From the NCBI GenBank assembly GCA_002297935.1, contig DBLC01000143.1, forward strand, positions 1 through 14,722: 14,722 nt of DNA. Reading direction: 5' to 3'. Position numbers and translations under genes: made by a program. This document shows positions 6,057-13,984 of this stretch, in pieces (positions within the stretch are counted from its first letter, which is position 1; every line of letters starts with the position of its first letter). The notes under the pieces were generated by a model. That model was not told the DNA's origin, did not search any database, and was given only the letters and a program-made list of their open reading frames with translations. The DNA comes from Dialister sp. UBA734 (GTDB lineage Bacteria > Bacillota > Negativicutes > Veillonellales > Dialisteraceae).

Positions 6057-6614
6057 ATGAACAAACAAATTGCAGCTATGCTGATTGCCATTACCGCCGC
6101 TACTACCGTATGCACCACTGCCGATGCCAGCTGGCTCGGAAATATTTTGAAAAACTTGCCATCCAGTGGATCCAGTACCACAGCTTCTTCATCTAGCTCT
6201 TCTTCTCCCACTCGCGCGGCTCGTTGGAGTAAAGTGTATTCCACAGATAACTATACCATTTACATTGATACCAGTTCGATGAAAGCTTCTGGACAAGCTC
6301 AGAGCAGAGAGATTACCGCTTGGTTTAAACGCGAATTTTCGCCTGTAGGGTCTCAGTGGCTAGGAGATAATAGTAATGGCCGTGTTAAACCTGATGTAAT
6401 TACTCATTCAGTTTATCAGGCAGTGTATCGTGTTAATCGTTCGTATTATTGGGCAAATACATGCAATTATTATGATGCAAACAATCATCTGATTTATAAA
6501 AGCGCTTCTTTAGCAGATATGCATGATGAAGTTGGCTTTGGTGATTATGTTCCAGACAGCCCGAACGAACAAATCAAAGATATCCTTTTCAATGCGGTAG
6601 GTTGGAATTACTGA
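6057..6614 (+). CDS. Secreted protein with Ser-rich linker, surface-adhesin-E-like domain (tentative)
   Basis: The product has 185 residues. A signal peptide (about 1-24, ending TADA) is followed by a Ser/Thr-rich linker at 36-52, then one globular domain at about 57-183. The domain runs WSKVYSTDNYTIYIDTSSM, then a basic REITAWFKREF strand, a YYWANTCNYYDANNHLIYKS stretch, and an ending SPNEQIKDILF. This order (W, a short YID strand, a polar strand, a single Cys before YYD, and a C-terminal helix) resembles the surface-adhesin-E family, but the match is by eye. It is a single gene with a strong AGGAGG site and its own promoter; a terminator at 6790-6825 follows. The likely location is the periplasm or cell surface. 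No enzymatic motif is seen. Confidence 0.8.
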   Translation: MNKQIAAMLIAITAATTVCTTADASWLGNILKNLPSSGSSTTASSSSSSSPTRAARWSKVYSTDNYTIYIDTSSMKASGQAQSREITAWFKREFSPVGSQWLGDNSNGRVKPDVITHSVYQAVYRVNRSYYWANTCNYYDANNHLIYKSASLADMHDEVGFGDYVPDSPNEQIKDILFNAVGWNY

Positions 6615-6631
6615 TCAAGCAGGAATGTACC

Positions 6632-6751
6632 ATGCCGGCCACTTGGATTCTTGGTGGACCCTATGTATTTGAAGAATACAGTGACAGCACACTGGAAAAA
6701 ATGCAGAAGAAAAGCCAGGAAATCATAAAAAGGATTACGGGGATACAGTGA
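6632..6751 (+). pseudogene. Possible gene remnant or tiny ORF downstream of the 6057 gene
   Basis: An open frame of 39 codons starts MPATWILGGPYVFEEY and ends in a lysine-rich helix (LEKMQKKSQEIIKRITGIQ). It has no good SD site and overlaps nothing. The amphipathic end looks protein-like, so this may be the tail of a decayed gene. It could equally be chance. The stretch to the terminator at 6790 holds nothing else visible. Confidence 0.2.
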
Positions 6752-6789
6752 AGTTTTATAACCAAAATAAGAAATAAGTTGTGATTAGG

Positions 6790-6825
6790 AAAGGGGGACC
6801 GTTTACAGGAATGGTCTCCCTTTTT
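6790..6825 (+). terminator. Intrinsic terminator after the 6057 gene
   Basis: AAAGGGGGACC (6790-6800) pairs with GGTCTCCCTTT, starting at 6813, through an 11-bp stem with one G-U pair and a 12-nt loop, followed by a T run to 6825. It ends the 6057 transcription unit and isolates it from the five-gene run at 7073. Confidence 0.85.
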
Positions 6826-6877
6826 GTACCATATCATTACGTTAAGCGAAACAGGTACGGATTCCTTCTGGTATACA

Positions 6878-7000
6878 GGTTTCTCAGGTTACCCAAGTGA
6901 CTCAGGTCTCTCGAACGAGCTAATAATGCTAGCGTCTATAAGCACATTCGGAGAACCTGAGCAGCCTTAGCAATTTGAGCAACCTGAGTCACTTGTAACC
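6878..7000. repeat. Large imperfect palindromic intergenic repeat, copy B (nonamer units)
   Basis: The outer arms 6887-6907 and 6981-7000 are reverse complements apart from a 2-nt bulge (GGTTAC, then AAGTGACTCAGGT). Inner parts also pair loosely. The right half is made of about 9-bp units (AACCTGAGC, AGCCTTAGC, AATTTGAGC, AACCTGAGT). Its reverse complement aligns with copy A at 1046-1241, including GAATGTG(C/T)TTAT, AGACG, CTAGCATT and CGTTCGAGA; copy B lacks the middle 100 bp. It occupies the gap before the gene at 7073. Confidence 0.65.
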
Positions 7001-7072
7001 ACAAGCGGAACCATATCTACTGACTCAAATTCTTAACTTAACAGTATTACCTTTTTTGCAAAGGAGAATCCA

Positions 7073-7576
7073 ATGAGAAAAACATGGATGGCATGTATAT
7101 TGACAGGCATGATGTCCCTGGTGGCTTATCCTGCCCATGCACTGGTGGATACCAGTGATTTGGTGCTTGGTGGCGTGACCCTGGGGGAAGCCTATGAAGA
7201 TGTGGAAGCACTCTACGGACCACCGACCAGTCGTCGGATTGGCGGCTATTGGTATGGTGTCATCAACTATGGCGATTCGGTGCATATGACAATTTAACCG
7301 GATAGGGACAATCCTGACCAGTTTTATATTTATGGTGTGGTCTCCGATGGGGCCAATGGGTTGGCTACCCCGAAAGGGATTACTGTAGGTTCTACAGTGG
7401 ATGAATTGCTGGAAGCCTATGGGGCTCCTGATAGAAGTGGCTTTGATCGCAGTGATGGCGGAGAATACTATATGTACTACGATAACGAAAACCAGCGACG
7501 TGGTTCTTATCTGTGGTGTAATATCAAAAACGGGGTGGTAACAAAAATTACTATCCATGTCAATACAGGAGAGTGA
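7073..7576 (+). pseudogene. Secreted two-repeat BamE-like protein interrupted by one in-frame TAA
   Basis: The frame opens at ATG 7073 (GGAG about 6 nt upstream) with a signal peptide of about 23 residues ending AHA. It stops at TAA 7295-7297, then continues in the same frame, without shift, to TGA 7574-7576. Read through, it gives two homologous halves: GGVTLGEAYEDVEALYGPPT and GITVGSTVDELLEAYGAPD, each followed by aromatic beta strands. This helix-plus-YGxP pattern resembles the BamE/SmpA fold and small exported proteins seen in Negativicutes. The TAA falls between the halves, after VHMTI and before PDRDNPDQF. Possible readings are a recent nonsense mutation, a sequencing error, or a truncated one-repeat protein. 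It heads the five-gene run and its TGA nearly overlaps the next start. The second half keeps good coding character, so any inactivation is recent. Confidence 0.75.
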
Positions 7577-7581
7577 TGGTC

Positions 7582-9066
7582 ATGGATAGAAGAAATACAT
7601 GGATGTGTGTTTTGGCTGTTACCGCAGCGATTTCTTTTTCTGGATGTGGAAATGAGCCGAAACCGGGGCAGATTGTCATTGGGGATCCCAATGTGGTACA
7701 AAATATTTCTAAACAGGTGAAAATTACCTCTCAGTTGGAAACGCCTATCGATGTATGGGGCCAGGCGCCGGCACTTCCACCCAATATGAGAAGAGGACTC
7801 TTAGCTCTGAGCAGTCCGTATCACAATAGCAATAAAATTTTTGGATTGAACGGACAATGGATTGAATTCCGGTCTACTGCAGATGGATTCTCTTTGGTAG
7901 GTAGCAACAATTCCTATGAGGGGAAAAGTTTGACCAGCGGAAGAAATTTCCGTGCCTATCCGCTTACCACGTCCAATCCGGGACTTCGCCTGTGGCTCAT
8001 TGAAGGGCCTAATATTCTTCCTTCTGAAATCTGGGTTATTGGTGAAACCGAAGAAGGGCTGCAGTGCTATGTGACGCCGGAGGATTTCAAAAATGCAGGC
8101 ATTTCTGTGGAGAATCCGGGGAAAGAACATATTTCTGTGGAAATCAAAGATGGCAGCCTAGTGATTGGCAAGTCCCATATGGACCAAGTCACACAATCGG
8201 AAGGTGGACAGGGAAAAGCAAGGAAACCGGCCAAAGTAACTTGGAAACAGGATAAGAGCGTCACCGTAGGCTGGGATGATAGCAGCCAGACTTTCAAAAT
8301 TGGCAGTGCGGCGAGTTCTTCTTCCGGCGGATTCATGGATTCTATTTCTGCTTTCTTCAGCGGCTCCAGTATTTCTGAGAACAAAATCGAATCCATTGAA
8401 AAGGAAGAACGTATCATCCGGGCATTGCCAACCGATACAAAGAGTTGTGATTATACCGTTGAAACGTCTAATGGGAAGAAAATCGTTTTCAGCGCCTATA
8501 GAAATTATTTCCGCGTACTCAGTGAAGATGGAAGCACCGCTTACTATACCAGTGAACCGCGAACCGATGCGTATGGTCGCTTCTTGATTTCTGAAATTAA
8601 AGTATCTGACCCAGATACCAGGCTTTGGTCGGTCACCTTTGATACTGGTGGAACCACCCGATCCTACAGCGGCTATTGGCTCATTGGGGAACACAAAGGG
8701 GTACTGAAGGTGTATCTCACGGCAGAAGATATGGATGCGGCGGGCTTGCCTTTGGCGGATAGTAAAAATACAATGAAGCGCAAAGGCGCCCACGTGATAT
8801 ATCTAAAGACTGTGGATGGAAAGATTCAGGGCGATTATGCGTACGAGTATTGGCCTTCCAACGTTTCTCACGCGGCAGCCAAAACCATTTTGGACAAGAC
8901 CTTCACTATCGCTTGGGATAAGAAGGCCCAATCTTTCCAGGTGATGGATGTGAAAGAATCGGAGCCAATGTATATTCCGCGAGGAAAAGATCCTTCTGAA
9001 GTGGAATGGACGCCTTTGGAAGAAAATGATCTGAAACGTTTGAAACAAGCATTGAAATTTAAATAG
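7582..9066 (+). CDS. Large exported lipoprotein with internal duplication, function unknown
   Basis: The product has 494 residues if it starts at ATG 7582, chosen for the AGGAG site 10 nt upstream; ATG 7576 and GTG 7573 are in-frame alternatives. The N-terminus is a lipoprotein signal ending SFSGC, with C22 as the likely lipidated residue. The mature part contains two copies of a beta-rich module. The first, about 77-240, includes WVIGETEEGLQCYVTPEDF (151-169) and ends KSVTVGWDDSSQTFKI. The second, about 298-454, includes WLIGEHKGVLKVYLTAEDM (366-384) and ends KTFTIAWDKKAQSFQV. A Ser/Gly-rich linker (about 243-265) separates them. I do not recognise the family and see no catalytic motif. It should be membrane-anchored and face the periplasm or surface. 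It follows the 7073 gene with almost no gap and is 20 bp before the next gene. Confidence 0.88.
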   Translation: MDRRNTWMCVLAVTAAISFSGCGNEPKPGQIVIGDPNVVQNISKQVKITSQLETPIDVWGQAPALPPNMRRGLLALSSPYHNSNKIFGLNGQWIEFRSTADGFSLVGSNNSYEGKSLTSGRNFRAYPLTTSNPGLRLWLIEGPNILPSEIWVIGETEEGLQCYVTPEDFKNAGISVENPGKEHISVEIKDGSLVIGKSHMDQVTQSEGGQGKARKPAKVTWKQDKSVTVGWDDSSQTFKIGSAASSSSGGFMDSISAFFSGSSISENKIESIEKEERIIRALPTDTKSCDYTVETSNGKKIVFSAYRNYFRVLSEDGSTAYYTSEPRTDAYGRFLISEIKVSDPDTRLWSVTFDTGGTTRSYSGYWLIGEHKGVLKVYLTAEDMDAAGLPLADSKNTMKRKGAHVIYLKTVDGKIQGDYAYEYWPSNVSHAAAKTILDKTFTIAWDKKAQSFQVMDVKESEPMYIPRGKDPSEVEWTPLEENDLKRLKQALKFK

Positions 9067-9086
9067 ATTGAAAGGAATGATCATTC

Positions 9087-9644
9087 ATGATTTCTAAAAA
9101 ATGGAAACTTTCTTTAGCTGCTTTGGCTATGGGCTTGGTTTGTGTGGCTTGCCCTGTGGACACTTATCCTGCACTGGCTGCGGATCCGCCGGTCAACGTG
9201 GGACTCATTCATAATGGAATCAAAGAAGCTGACTTCATCCAGTTGCTGCTCCGTAATGGCTGGACCCCTGTAGAAGGAGCAGAAGGAAATCTGTATGAAG
9301 ATGTATCCACCAAGGCGAAGGATGCAAAGTCTTTTGAAAACTATGTTTCCTATGAAACAGAAAATGGATTGGTTAAGCAGCTCAATGTGATATTCAAAAA
9401 TGGCAATAAGGGAGCCGCTGAAAAGAAATTCAAACAGCTTTCTTCTGATTTGGAGAAACAGGTGGGACACTGGACCAATGATGGCCTGATTGGCGGCAGT
9501 AAGGATATTGCTTGTAAATATAATATGTGGTCTGTGCCTGATGTGGGGATTGTTGTGAAAATTTCATGGAGCCGCGATTTTGATCATTCATTCCACGGTT
9601 CTTCTACCACTGAAACGGTAACTTACATGCTTGCTAACTATTGA
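9087..9644 (+). CDS. Secreted protein of unknown function
   Basis: The product has 185 residues. A basic start (MISKKWK) and hydrophobic core lead to a likely signal-peptidase site after PALA (about residue 31). A Cys pair in VCVAC could instead be a poor lipobox. The mature part starts DPPVNVGLIHNGIKEADF and has alternating helix (a Lys-rich AEKKFKQLSSDLEKQ stretch) and beta segments, ending in KISWSRDF and a TETVTYML strand. No family or active site is recognised. The start follows AAAGGA, and the 12 bases just before the ATG (9075-9086) form a perfect palindrome, GAATGATCATTC. It lies 20 bp after the lipoprotein gene and 11 bp before the next, so co-expression is likely. Confidence 0.82.
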   Translation: MISKKWKLSLAALAMGLVCVACPVDTYPALAADPPVNVGLIHNGIKEADFIQLLLRNGWTPVEGAEGNLYEDVSTKAKDAKSFENYVSYETENGLVKQLNVIFKNGNKGAAEKKFKQLSSDLEKQVGHWTNDGLIGGSKDIACKYNMWSVPDVGIVVKISWSRDFDHSFHGSSTTETVTYMLANY

Positions 9645-9655
9645 GGAGAGATGGA

Positions 9656-10243
9656 ATGATGAAACTTTACAAAACAATGGCGTTGGCCGCTTTGGCTGCT
9701 GGAATCTTTGGAAGTACGGCGTTGGCTTCTAATATGGTGGAAGTTTCTCAGGGAGATGTGATGCTCTCTTTGACAAATGCCAGAAATGAATTGGTCTTCA
9801 GTGAGAATGGAAAAGAAATCCGATTCATGCTCAATCGAAATGATGATAACTGGTATGAACTGCAGATGGCCAATAAAGGAAATTTCTTATCCTATGGCCT
9901 GTATTGGCGTATTCGAGAAGAAGCCCTCGGCGGACTGGTGCAGAGATGTCATATCACCCAGTATCAGGAACAGGATAGTGGCCGCTATTTCTATGGCGTG
10001 GATATCTATTCCGATGTCAATGACACTTATCATAGCTACTTGGTCGGACGGGATGCCAATGATGCCGCTCATGAATATGTAGATTCCTATTATTTCGCAG
10101 GAAAGAGAATCCAGCATCCACATATCTGGGCAGAGAATGGTTTCCTCTACATTGGTCACAATGGTCCAGAGGATGAATCCAATCCAAGCTATGAGTTGTA
10201 TTGGTCCCAAGATAGCCAGTGGTTTGGATATAACGCTTTGTAA
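9656..10243 (+). CDS. Secreted protein of unknown function, possibly related to the neighbouring lipoprotein module
   Basis: The product has 195 residues. The start at ATG 9656 was chosen because AGGAG lies 7 nt upstream; an in-frame TTG at 9641 lies within that region and is unlikely. The signal peptide is about 1-24 (ending STALA). The mature protein is beta-rich and aromatic: VMLSLTNARNELVFSENGKE, a YGLYWRIRE segment, a YFYGVDIYSD segment, and a C-terminal YELYWSQDSQWFGY strand. That last strand recalls the W-x(5)-Q-x-F endings of both modules in the upstream lipoprotein, a weak hint of shared ancestry. No motif for activity is seen. It is fourth in the exported run, 11 bp after the previous gene and 15 bp before the membrane protein gene. 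Confidence 0.82.
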   Translation: MMKLYKTMALAALAAGIFGSTALASNMVEVSQGDVMLSLTNARNELVFSENGKEIRFMLNRNDDNWYELQMANKGNFLSYGLYWRIREEALGGLVQRCHITQYQEQDSGRYFYGVDIYSDVNDTYHSYLVGRDANDAAHEYVDSYYFAGKRIQHPHIWAENGFLYIGHNGPEDESNPSYELYWSQDSQWFGYNAL

Positions 10244-10258
10244 AAGAAGGTGATTTGT

Positions 10259-10612
10259 TTGAATCGAGAATATGACTCATGGAGAAATGGTTGGTCTTAT
10301 AAAGATGATGAGGAAAATGAAGTTTCTTTTACCCCATTTCCTAAAACGCAAGAAAAAAAGAAGAAACACAGCAGTGGCAATGCCATTAGTGGAATGGGAG
10401 TGCTGTTTATCATCGCTTTTATTTTTGCTTTGATTCAAATGTTTCTGACGCAGCCGCTTCTTTTCATTATTCCTGCTGTTCTGTACTTTATCTATCGCAG
10501 ATATAGATATGATCAAGGAACCATGGGATTGGTGGCTAAAGGAATCAAATATATCTTCTTGGCATTTATCGTTTTTGAAGTGGGACAATTAGTTTTCAGT
10601 TTTATTTTTTAA
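10259..10612 (+). CDS. Small membrane protein with three hydrophobic segments
   Basis: The product has 117 residues with a TTG start at 10259, preferred because AGAAGG ends 8 nt upstream; a GTG at 10250 would lie inside that site. The N-terminal 40 residues are polar and highly charged (EYDSWRNGWSYKDDEEN, then KKKK). Hydrophobic stretches follow at about 46-63, 66-79 and 94-116, with a basic RRYRY loop between the last two. This suggests an inner-membrane protein with a cytosolic N-terminus by the positive-inside rule. No family is recognised. It is the last gene of the five-gene run and is followed by a clear terminator. The TTG start suggests modest expression. Confidence 0.75.
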   Translation: MNREYDSWRNGWSYKDDEENEVSFTPFPKTQEKKKKHSSGNAISGMGVLFIIAFIFALIQMFLTQPLLFIIPAVLYFIYRRYRYDQGTMGLVAKGIKYIFLAFIVFEVGQLVFSFIF

Positions 10613-10627
10613 AGATATATCATATGG

Positions 10628-10667
10628 AAATACTGGTTGTTATGTTTGATTTCAACCAGTATTTTTT
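10628..10667 (+). terminator. Intrinsic terminator of the five-gene exported-protein run
   Basis: AAATACTGGTTG (10628-10639) and CAACCAGTATTT (10653-10664) are perfect 12-bp complements around a 13-nt loop, followed by more T residues. It lies 16 bp after the membrane protein gene and separates it from gatCAB. Confidence 0.88.
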
Positions 10668-10725
10668 ATTGCGTTATAAAAAACGAATCTGCTAGTTGAA
10701 AATATTTCTCTACTTCATTCTGATA

Positions 10726-10734
10726 TGCTATAAT
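10726..10734 (+). promoter_or_regulatory. Extended -10 promoter of gatCAB
   Basis: TGCTATAAT at 10726-10734 is a perfect -10 hexamer with the TG extension, 49 bp upstream of the gatC start. The -35 region at the proper distance (around 10706-10711) is weak, as is common for extended -10 promoters. TTGAAA further upstream is too far away (27-bp spacing). Confidence 0.65.
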
Positions 10735-10782
10735 AGAAAAGGATTTTTGCATTCCAAAAGTAAAAAATAAGGAAGTGTATCT

Positions 10783-11067
10783 ATGAAAATTACGACTGAA
10801 GAAGCTCAGAAAATCGCTCTTCTTTCCCGTCTGGAATTTGCGCCAGATGATTTGGAAAAGATGAGAGACTCCATGAACAGTATTTTGACGTACATGGAAG
10901 AACTGAACCAATACGATACGACGGACGTTGCGCCTACGGTCCATGCGGTAGAGCAGTACAATGTCATGAGGGAAGATGTTCCTCATCAGTCTTTTACCAA
11001 TGAAGAAGCACTGTTGAATGCGCCGGAAAAAGAAGACGGCTATTTCAAAGTGCCGAAGATTATTTAA
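10783..11067 (+). CDS. gatC: Aspartyl/glutamyl-tRNA amidotransferase subunit C
   Basis: GatC is the small scaffold subunit that wraps around the GatA-GatB interface of the tRNA-dependent amidotransferase. The 94-residue product has the normal length. It shows the family pattern ALLSRLEF at 12-19, then ILTYMEELNQYDTTDVAPT at 34-52, MREDV at 62-66, and the C-terminal LLNAPEKEDGYFKVPKII. The start ATG follows AAGGAAG. It heads the gatC-gatA-gatB operon, and its TAA stop is built into the SD of gatA (TAAGGAGG), so translation is likely coupled. Confidence 0.96.
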   Translation: MKITTEEAQKIALLSRLEFAPDDLEKMRDSMNSILTYMEELNQYDTTDVAPTVHAVEQYNVMREDVPHQSFTNEEALLNAPEKEDGYFKVPKII

Positions 11068-11079
11068 GGAGGCGGCAGA

Positions 11080-12537
11080 GTGAAATACACGATTCATGAT
11101 CTCCATGAACAGCTGGTGAATAAGGAAATCTCCGCTGTCGAATTGACTAAGAAAATCATCGCTCATCGTGACAGTGTAGAAGGGGACATTCATGCCTTCC
11201 TGTCTACATCCGATGACAGTGCTTTGGCACAGGCTGCCAAAGTGGATGCGAAAATCGCAGCGGGAGAGGCGATTCCTGACCTGGCAGGGATTCCAGGGGC
11301 TATCAAAGATAACATGTGCATTAAGGGTGAAGTGTGCACCGCCGCTTCCAAGATGCTGGAACACTGGGTATCTCCTTATGATGCGACAGTGATTGAAATG
11401 CTGAAGCAGCAGGATTTCGTTTCTTTGGGCAAGACAAACATGGATGAATTCGCCATGGGTTCTTCTACGGAACGGTCTGCTTTTGGTGCGACCCACAATC
11501 CGTGGAACACAGACTATGTACCAGGCGGTTCTTCCGGCGGTTCTGCAGCCGCTGTAGCAGCGACGGAAGCCATTTGGTCTTTGGGCTCTGATACGGGCGG
11601 ATCCATTCGCCAGCCAGCGTCTTTCAATGGGATCGTTGGTCTGAAACCGACCTATGGCCTGGTATCTCGCTATGGTCTTTTGGCCTTTGCTTCTTCTCTG
11701 GACCAGATCGGACCTCTGACCAAGGATGTCACCGATGCGGCTATCGTGCTGAATGCCATCGCTGGTCATGATGCTAGAGATTCTACGTCTATTCCACAGG
11801 AAAAGAAGGATTACAAGAAGGCTCTGGTTCGTGATGTGAAGGGCATGCGTGTAGGTGTACCGAAGGAATTCTTTGGTCAGGGTATCAAGGAAGAAACCAA
11901 AGCGGCTATCGATGCGGCACTGGCTTTCTATGAAAAAGAAGGTGCTACCATCGTTCCGGTTTCTATTCCGCACATCACCAGTGGCGTTTCTGTGTATTAC
12001 ATTATCGCTCCAGCAGAAGCTAGCTCCAACTTGGCTCGGTATGATGGGGTTTCTTATGGTTTCCGTGCGCCTGGCAAGGATATCATCGATATGTACATCA
12101 AGACCAGAAGCCAGGGCTTCGGCGAAGAAGTTAAGCGTCGTATCATGCTGGGGAATTACGTTCTCTCCGCTGGGTACTACGATGCATACTATCTGAAAGC
12201 ATTGAAGGTTCGTACCCTGCTGAAGCAGGAATTTGATGAAGCATTCAAACAGTGTGATGTCATTGTGGGACCATCCGCGTCTGGCACATCCTTCAAGTTC
12301 GGTGCGTTCTCTGACCCGTTGGCACTGTACATGGAAGATATTTGCACCGTACCGGTCAACCTCATTGGTGCACCGTCTATTTCCATTCCGGTTGGCTTCA
12401 CCAATGGTATGCCTCTGGGCATGCAGCTCATCGGAAAGCCGCTGGGTGAAGAAACAATTCTGCAGGCAGCCTATACTTTTGAACAGGCTCATCCTGAATT
12501 TACCAAAACCGCACCAAAAGGAGAGATTAAGGAATGA
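11080..12537 (+). CDS. gatA: Aspartyl/glutamyl-tRNA amidotransferase subunit A
   Basis: GatA is the amidase subunit that releases ammonia from glutamine and feeds it to GatB for amidation of Glu-tRNA(Gln) or Asp-tRNA(Asn). The 485-residue product has the usual length. The amidase-signature catalytic triad is visible: K76 in AIKDN, the cis-serine S151 in VPGGSSGGSAA, and the nucleophile S175 in DTGGSIRQPA. The spacing (75 and 24 residues) fits known GatA enzymes. The C-terminal PVNLIGAPSISIPVGF and GMPLGMQLIGKP segments are canonical. The start codon is GTG, supported by a strong AAGGAGG site 7 nt upstream. It overlaps gatB by 4 bp (ATGA), implying translational coupling and a balanced subunit ratio. 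Confidence 0.98.
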   Translation: MKYTIHDLHEQLVNKEISAVELTKKIIAHRDSVEGDIHAFLSTSDDSALAQAAKVDAKIAAGEAIPDLAGIPGAIKDNMCIKGEVCTAASKMLEHWVSPYDATVIEMLKQQDFVSLGKTNMDEFAMGSSTERSAFGATHNPWNTDYVPGGSSGGSAAAVAATEAIWSLGSDTGGSIRQPASFNGIVGLKPTYGLVSRYGLLAFASSLDQIGPLTKDVTDAAIVLNAIAGHDARDSTSIPQEKKDYKKALVRDVKGMRVGVPKEFFGQGIKEETKAAIDAALAFYEKEGATIVPVSIPHITSGVSVYYIIAPAEASSNLARYDGVSYGFRAPGKDIIDMYIKTRSQGFGEEVKRRIMLGNYVLSAGYYDAYYLKALKVRTLLKQEFDEAFKQCDVIVGPSASGTSFKFGAFSDPLALYMEDICTVPVNLIGAPSISIPVGFTNGMPLGMQLIGKPLGEETILQAAYTFEQAHPEFTKTAPKGEIKE

Positions 12538-13979
12538 AATATGAAGTAGTCATCGGTCTGGAAGTTCATACCGAACTGCAGACGAAAACCAAAATCTTCT
12601 GCAACTGCAAGACTTCTTTCGGTGCAGATCCCAATACCAATGTATGTCCTGTCTGCTTGGGCCTTCCAGGGGTTCTTCCAGTGCTGAATAAAAAGGTTCT
12701 GGAATATGCTGTCAGAGCAGGACTGGCTCTCAATTGTGAAATTTCCCGGTTCAGCAAGTTTGACCGTAAAAACTATTATTACCCAGACCTGCCAAAGAAT
12801 TTCCAGACATCCCAGTTTGACCTGCCGATTTGCGAACATGGTTACCTGGATGTAGAAGTGGATGGCAAGGTAAAGCGTCTTCGCATCACCCGTGCGCATA
12901 TGGAAGAAGATGCAGGGAAATTGGTTCACCACGGCACATCCATCACCGATTCCGATTATTCCCTGGTAGATTACAACCGTACCGGTACGCCGCTTTTGGA
13001 AATCGTTTCTGAACCAGATATGCGTTCTGCCAAAGAAGCGGTGGCATACATGGAAAAAATGCGTGCCATTCTGCAGTATGTAGGTATTTCCGATTGTCGT
13101 ATGGAAGAAGGCAGCCTGCGCTGCGATGCCAATGTCTCTGTTCGTCCGGTAGGCCAGAAGGAACTGGGCACCAAGACAGAAATCAAGAACATCAATTCTT
13201 TCAAAGGCGTAGAACGGGCTATCGAATACGAAGCCATGCGTCAGGCAGAATTGCTGGAAGATGGCGGCAAGGTGGTACAGGAAACCAGAACTTGGGATGA
13301 AAAAGAAGGAATCACCAAGTCCATGCGTACCAAGGAAGAAGCCAACGATTATCGTTACTTCCCAGAACCAGACCTGGTACCGTTCACTGTGAGCGATGAA
13401 TATATCGAAAACATCAGAAAATCGCTGCCGGAACTGCCGGATGCTAGAAAAGCCAGATACATGAAAGAATTTGGCCTGTCCGATGAAGATGCAGTATTTA
13501 TGACCAATGATAAGAACACCGCTGATTACTTTGAAGCCGCTGTAGCTGCTGGAGCAGACCCGAAAGCCACAGTAAATTGGCTCATGGGTGAATTTGCCAG
13601 CCAGCTCTCTACCGATGGCATTGAAATCGCCAAGGCACCGGTAACGGCTGAAAACTTGGCAGGACTGCTGCAGCTGATTTCTAAGGGCACCATTTCTGGC
13701 AAGATTGCAAAGAAAGTCTTTGCTACCATGTGGAAAGACGGCGGCAAGGCAGAAGATATCGTCAAGGCCCAGGGACTGGTACAGATTTCTGATACCGGTG
13801 CGCTGCAGGAACTGGTGGATAAAGTAGTTTCTGAAAATCCAAAGGCTGTTGAAGATTTCAAAGCTGGCAAGAAGAAAGCCGTAGGTGCTCTGGTAGGTCA
13901 GATCATGAAAGCCACCAAGGGCAAAGCCAATCCGAAAGTGATCAATGAACTTTTGAATAAGAAACTGGCTTCGTTGTGA
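12534..13979 (+). CDS. gatB: Aspartyl/glutamyl-tRNA amidotransferase subunit B
   Basis: GatB binds the mischarged tRNA, activates its acyl group with ATP, and amidates it with ammonia from GatA. The 481-residue product is full length. It has GLEVH at 8-12, zinc-type cysteines C23, C25, C38 and C41 (CNC and CPVC), AHMEEDAGK at 121-129 with the metal-site glutamates, and the GatB signature DYNRTGTPLLEIV at 146-158. The C-terminal part, about 325-481, is the helical and YqeY-like tRNA-binding tail with KATKGKANPKVINELL. Its start overlaps the gatA stop. It ends the operon; downstream lies a palindromic repeat region rather than a classical terminator. A GatCAB complex implies indirect formation of Gln-tRNA and/or Asn-tRNA in this organism. 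Confidence 0.98.
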   Translation: MKYEVVIGLEVHTELQTKTKIFCNCKTSFGADPNTNVCPVCLGLPGVLPVLNKKVLEYAVRAGLALNCEISRFSKFDRKNYYYPDLPKNFQTSQFDLPICEHGYLDVEVDGKVKRLRITRAHMEEDAGKLVHHGTSITDSDYSLVDYNRTGTPLLEIVSEPDMRSAKEAVAYMEKMRAILQYVGISDCRMEEGSLRCDANVSVRPVGQKELGTKTEIKNINSFKGVERAIEYEAMRQAELLEDGGKVVQETRTWDEKEGITKSMRTKEEANDYRYFPEPDLVPFTVSDEYIENIRKSLPELPDARKARYMKEFGLSDEDAVFMTNDKNTADYFEAAVAAGADPKATVNWLMGEFASQLSTDGIEIAKAPVTAENLAGLLQLISKGTISGKIAKKVFATMWKDGGKAEDIVKAQGLVQISDTGALQELVDKVVSENPKAVEDFKAGKKKAVGALVGQIMKATKGKANPKVINELLNKKLASL

Positions 13980-13984
13980 TCATT

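Noticed and set aside
7295..7297. Programmed recoding (selenocysteine or pyrrolysine) at the internal stop
   Set aside because: The codon is TAA, not TGA or TAG, and no stem-loop typical of a recoding signal is evident right after it. Mutation or sequencing error is simpler.
10666..12492. Minus-strand open frame of 608 codons opposite gatC and gatA
   Set aside because: It is fully antisense to the gat operon and has a low-quality composition. Its C-terminal end also runs across the gatCAB promoter region. No support as a gene.
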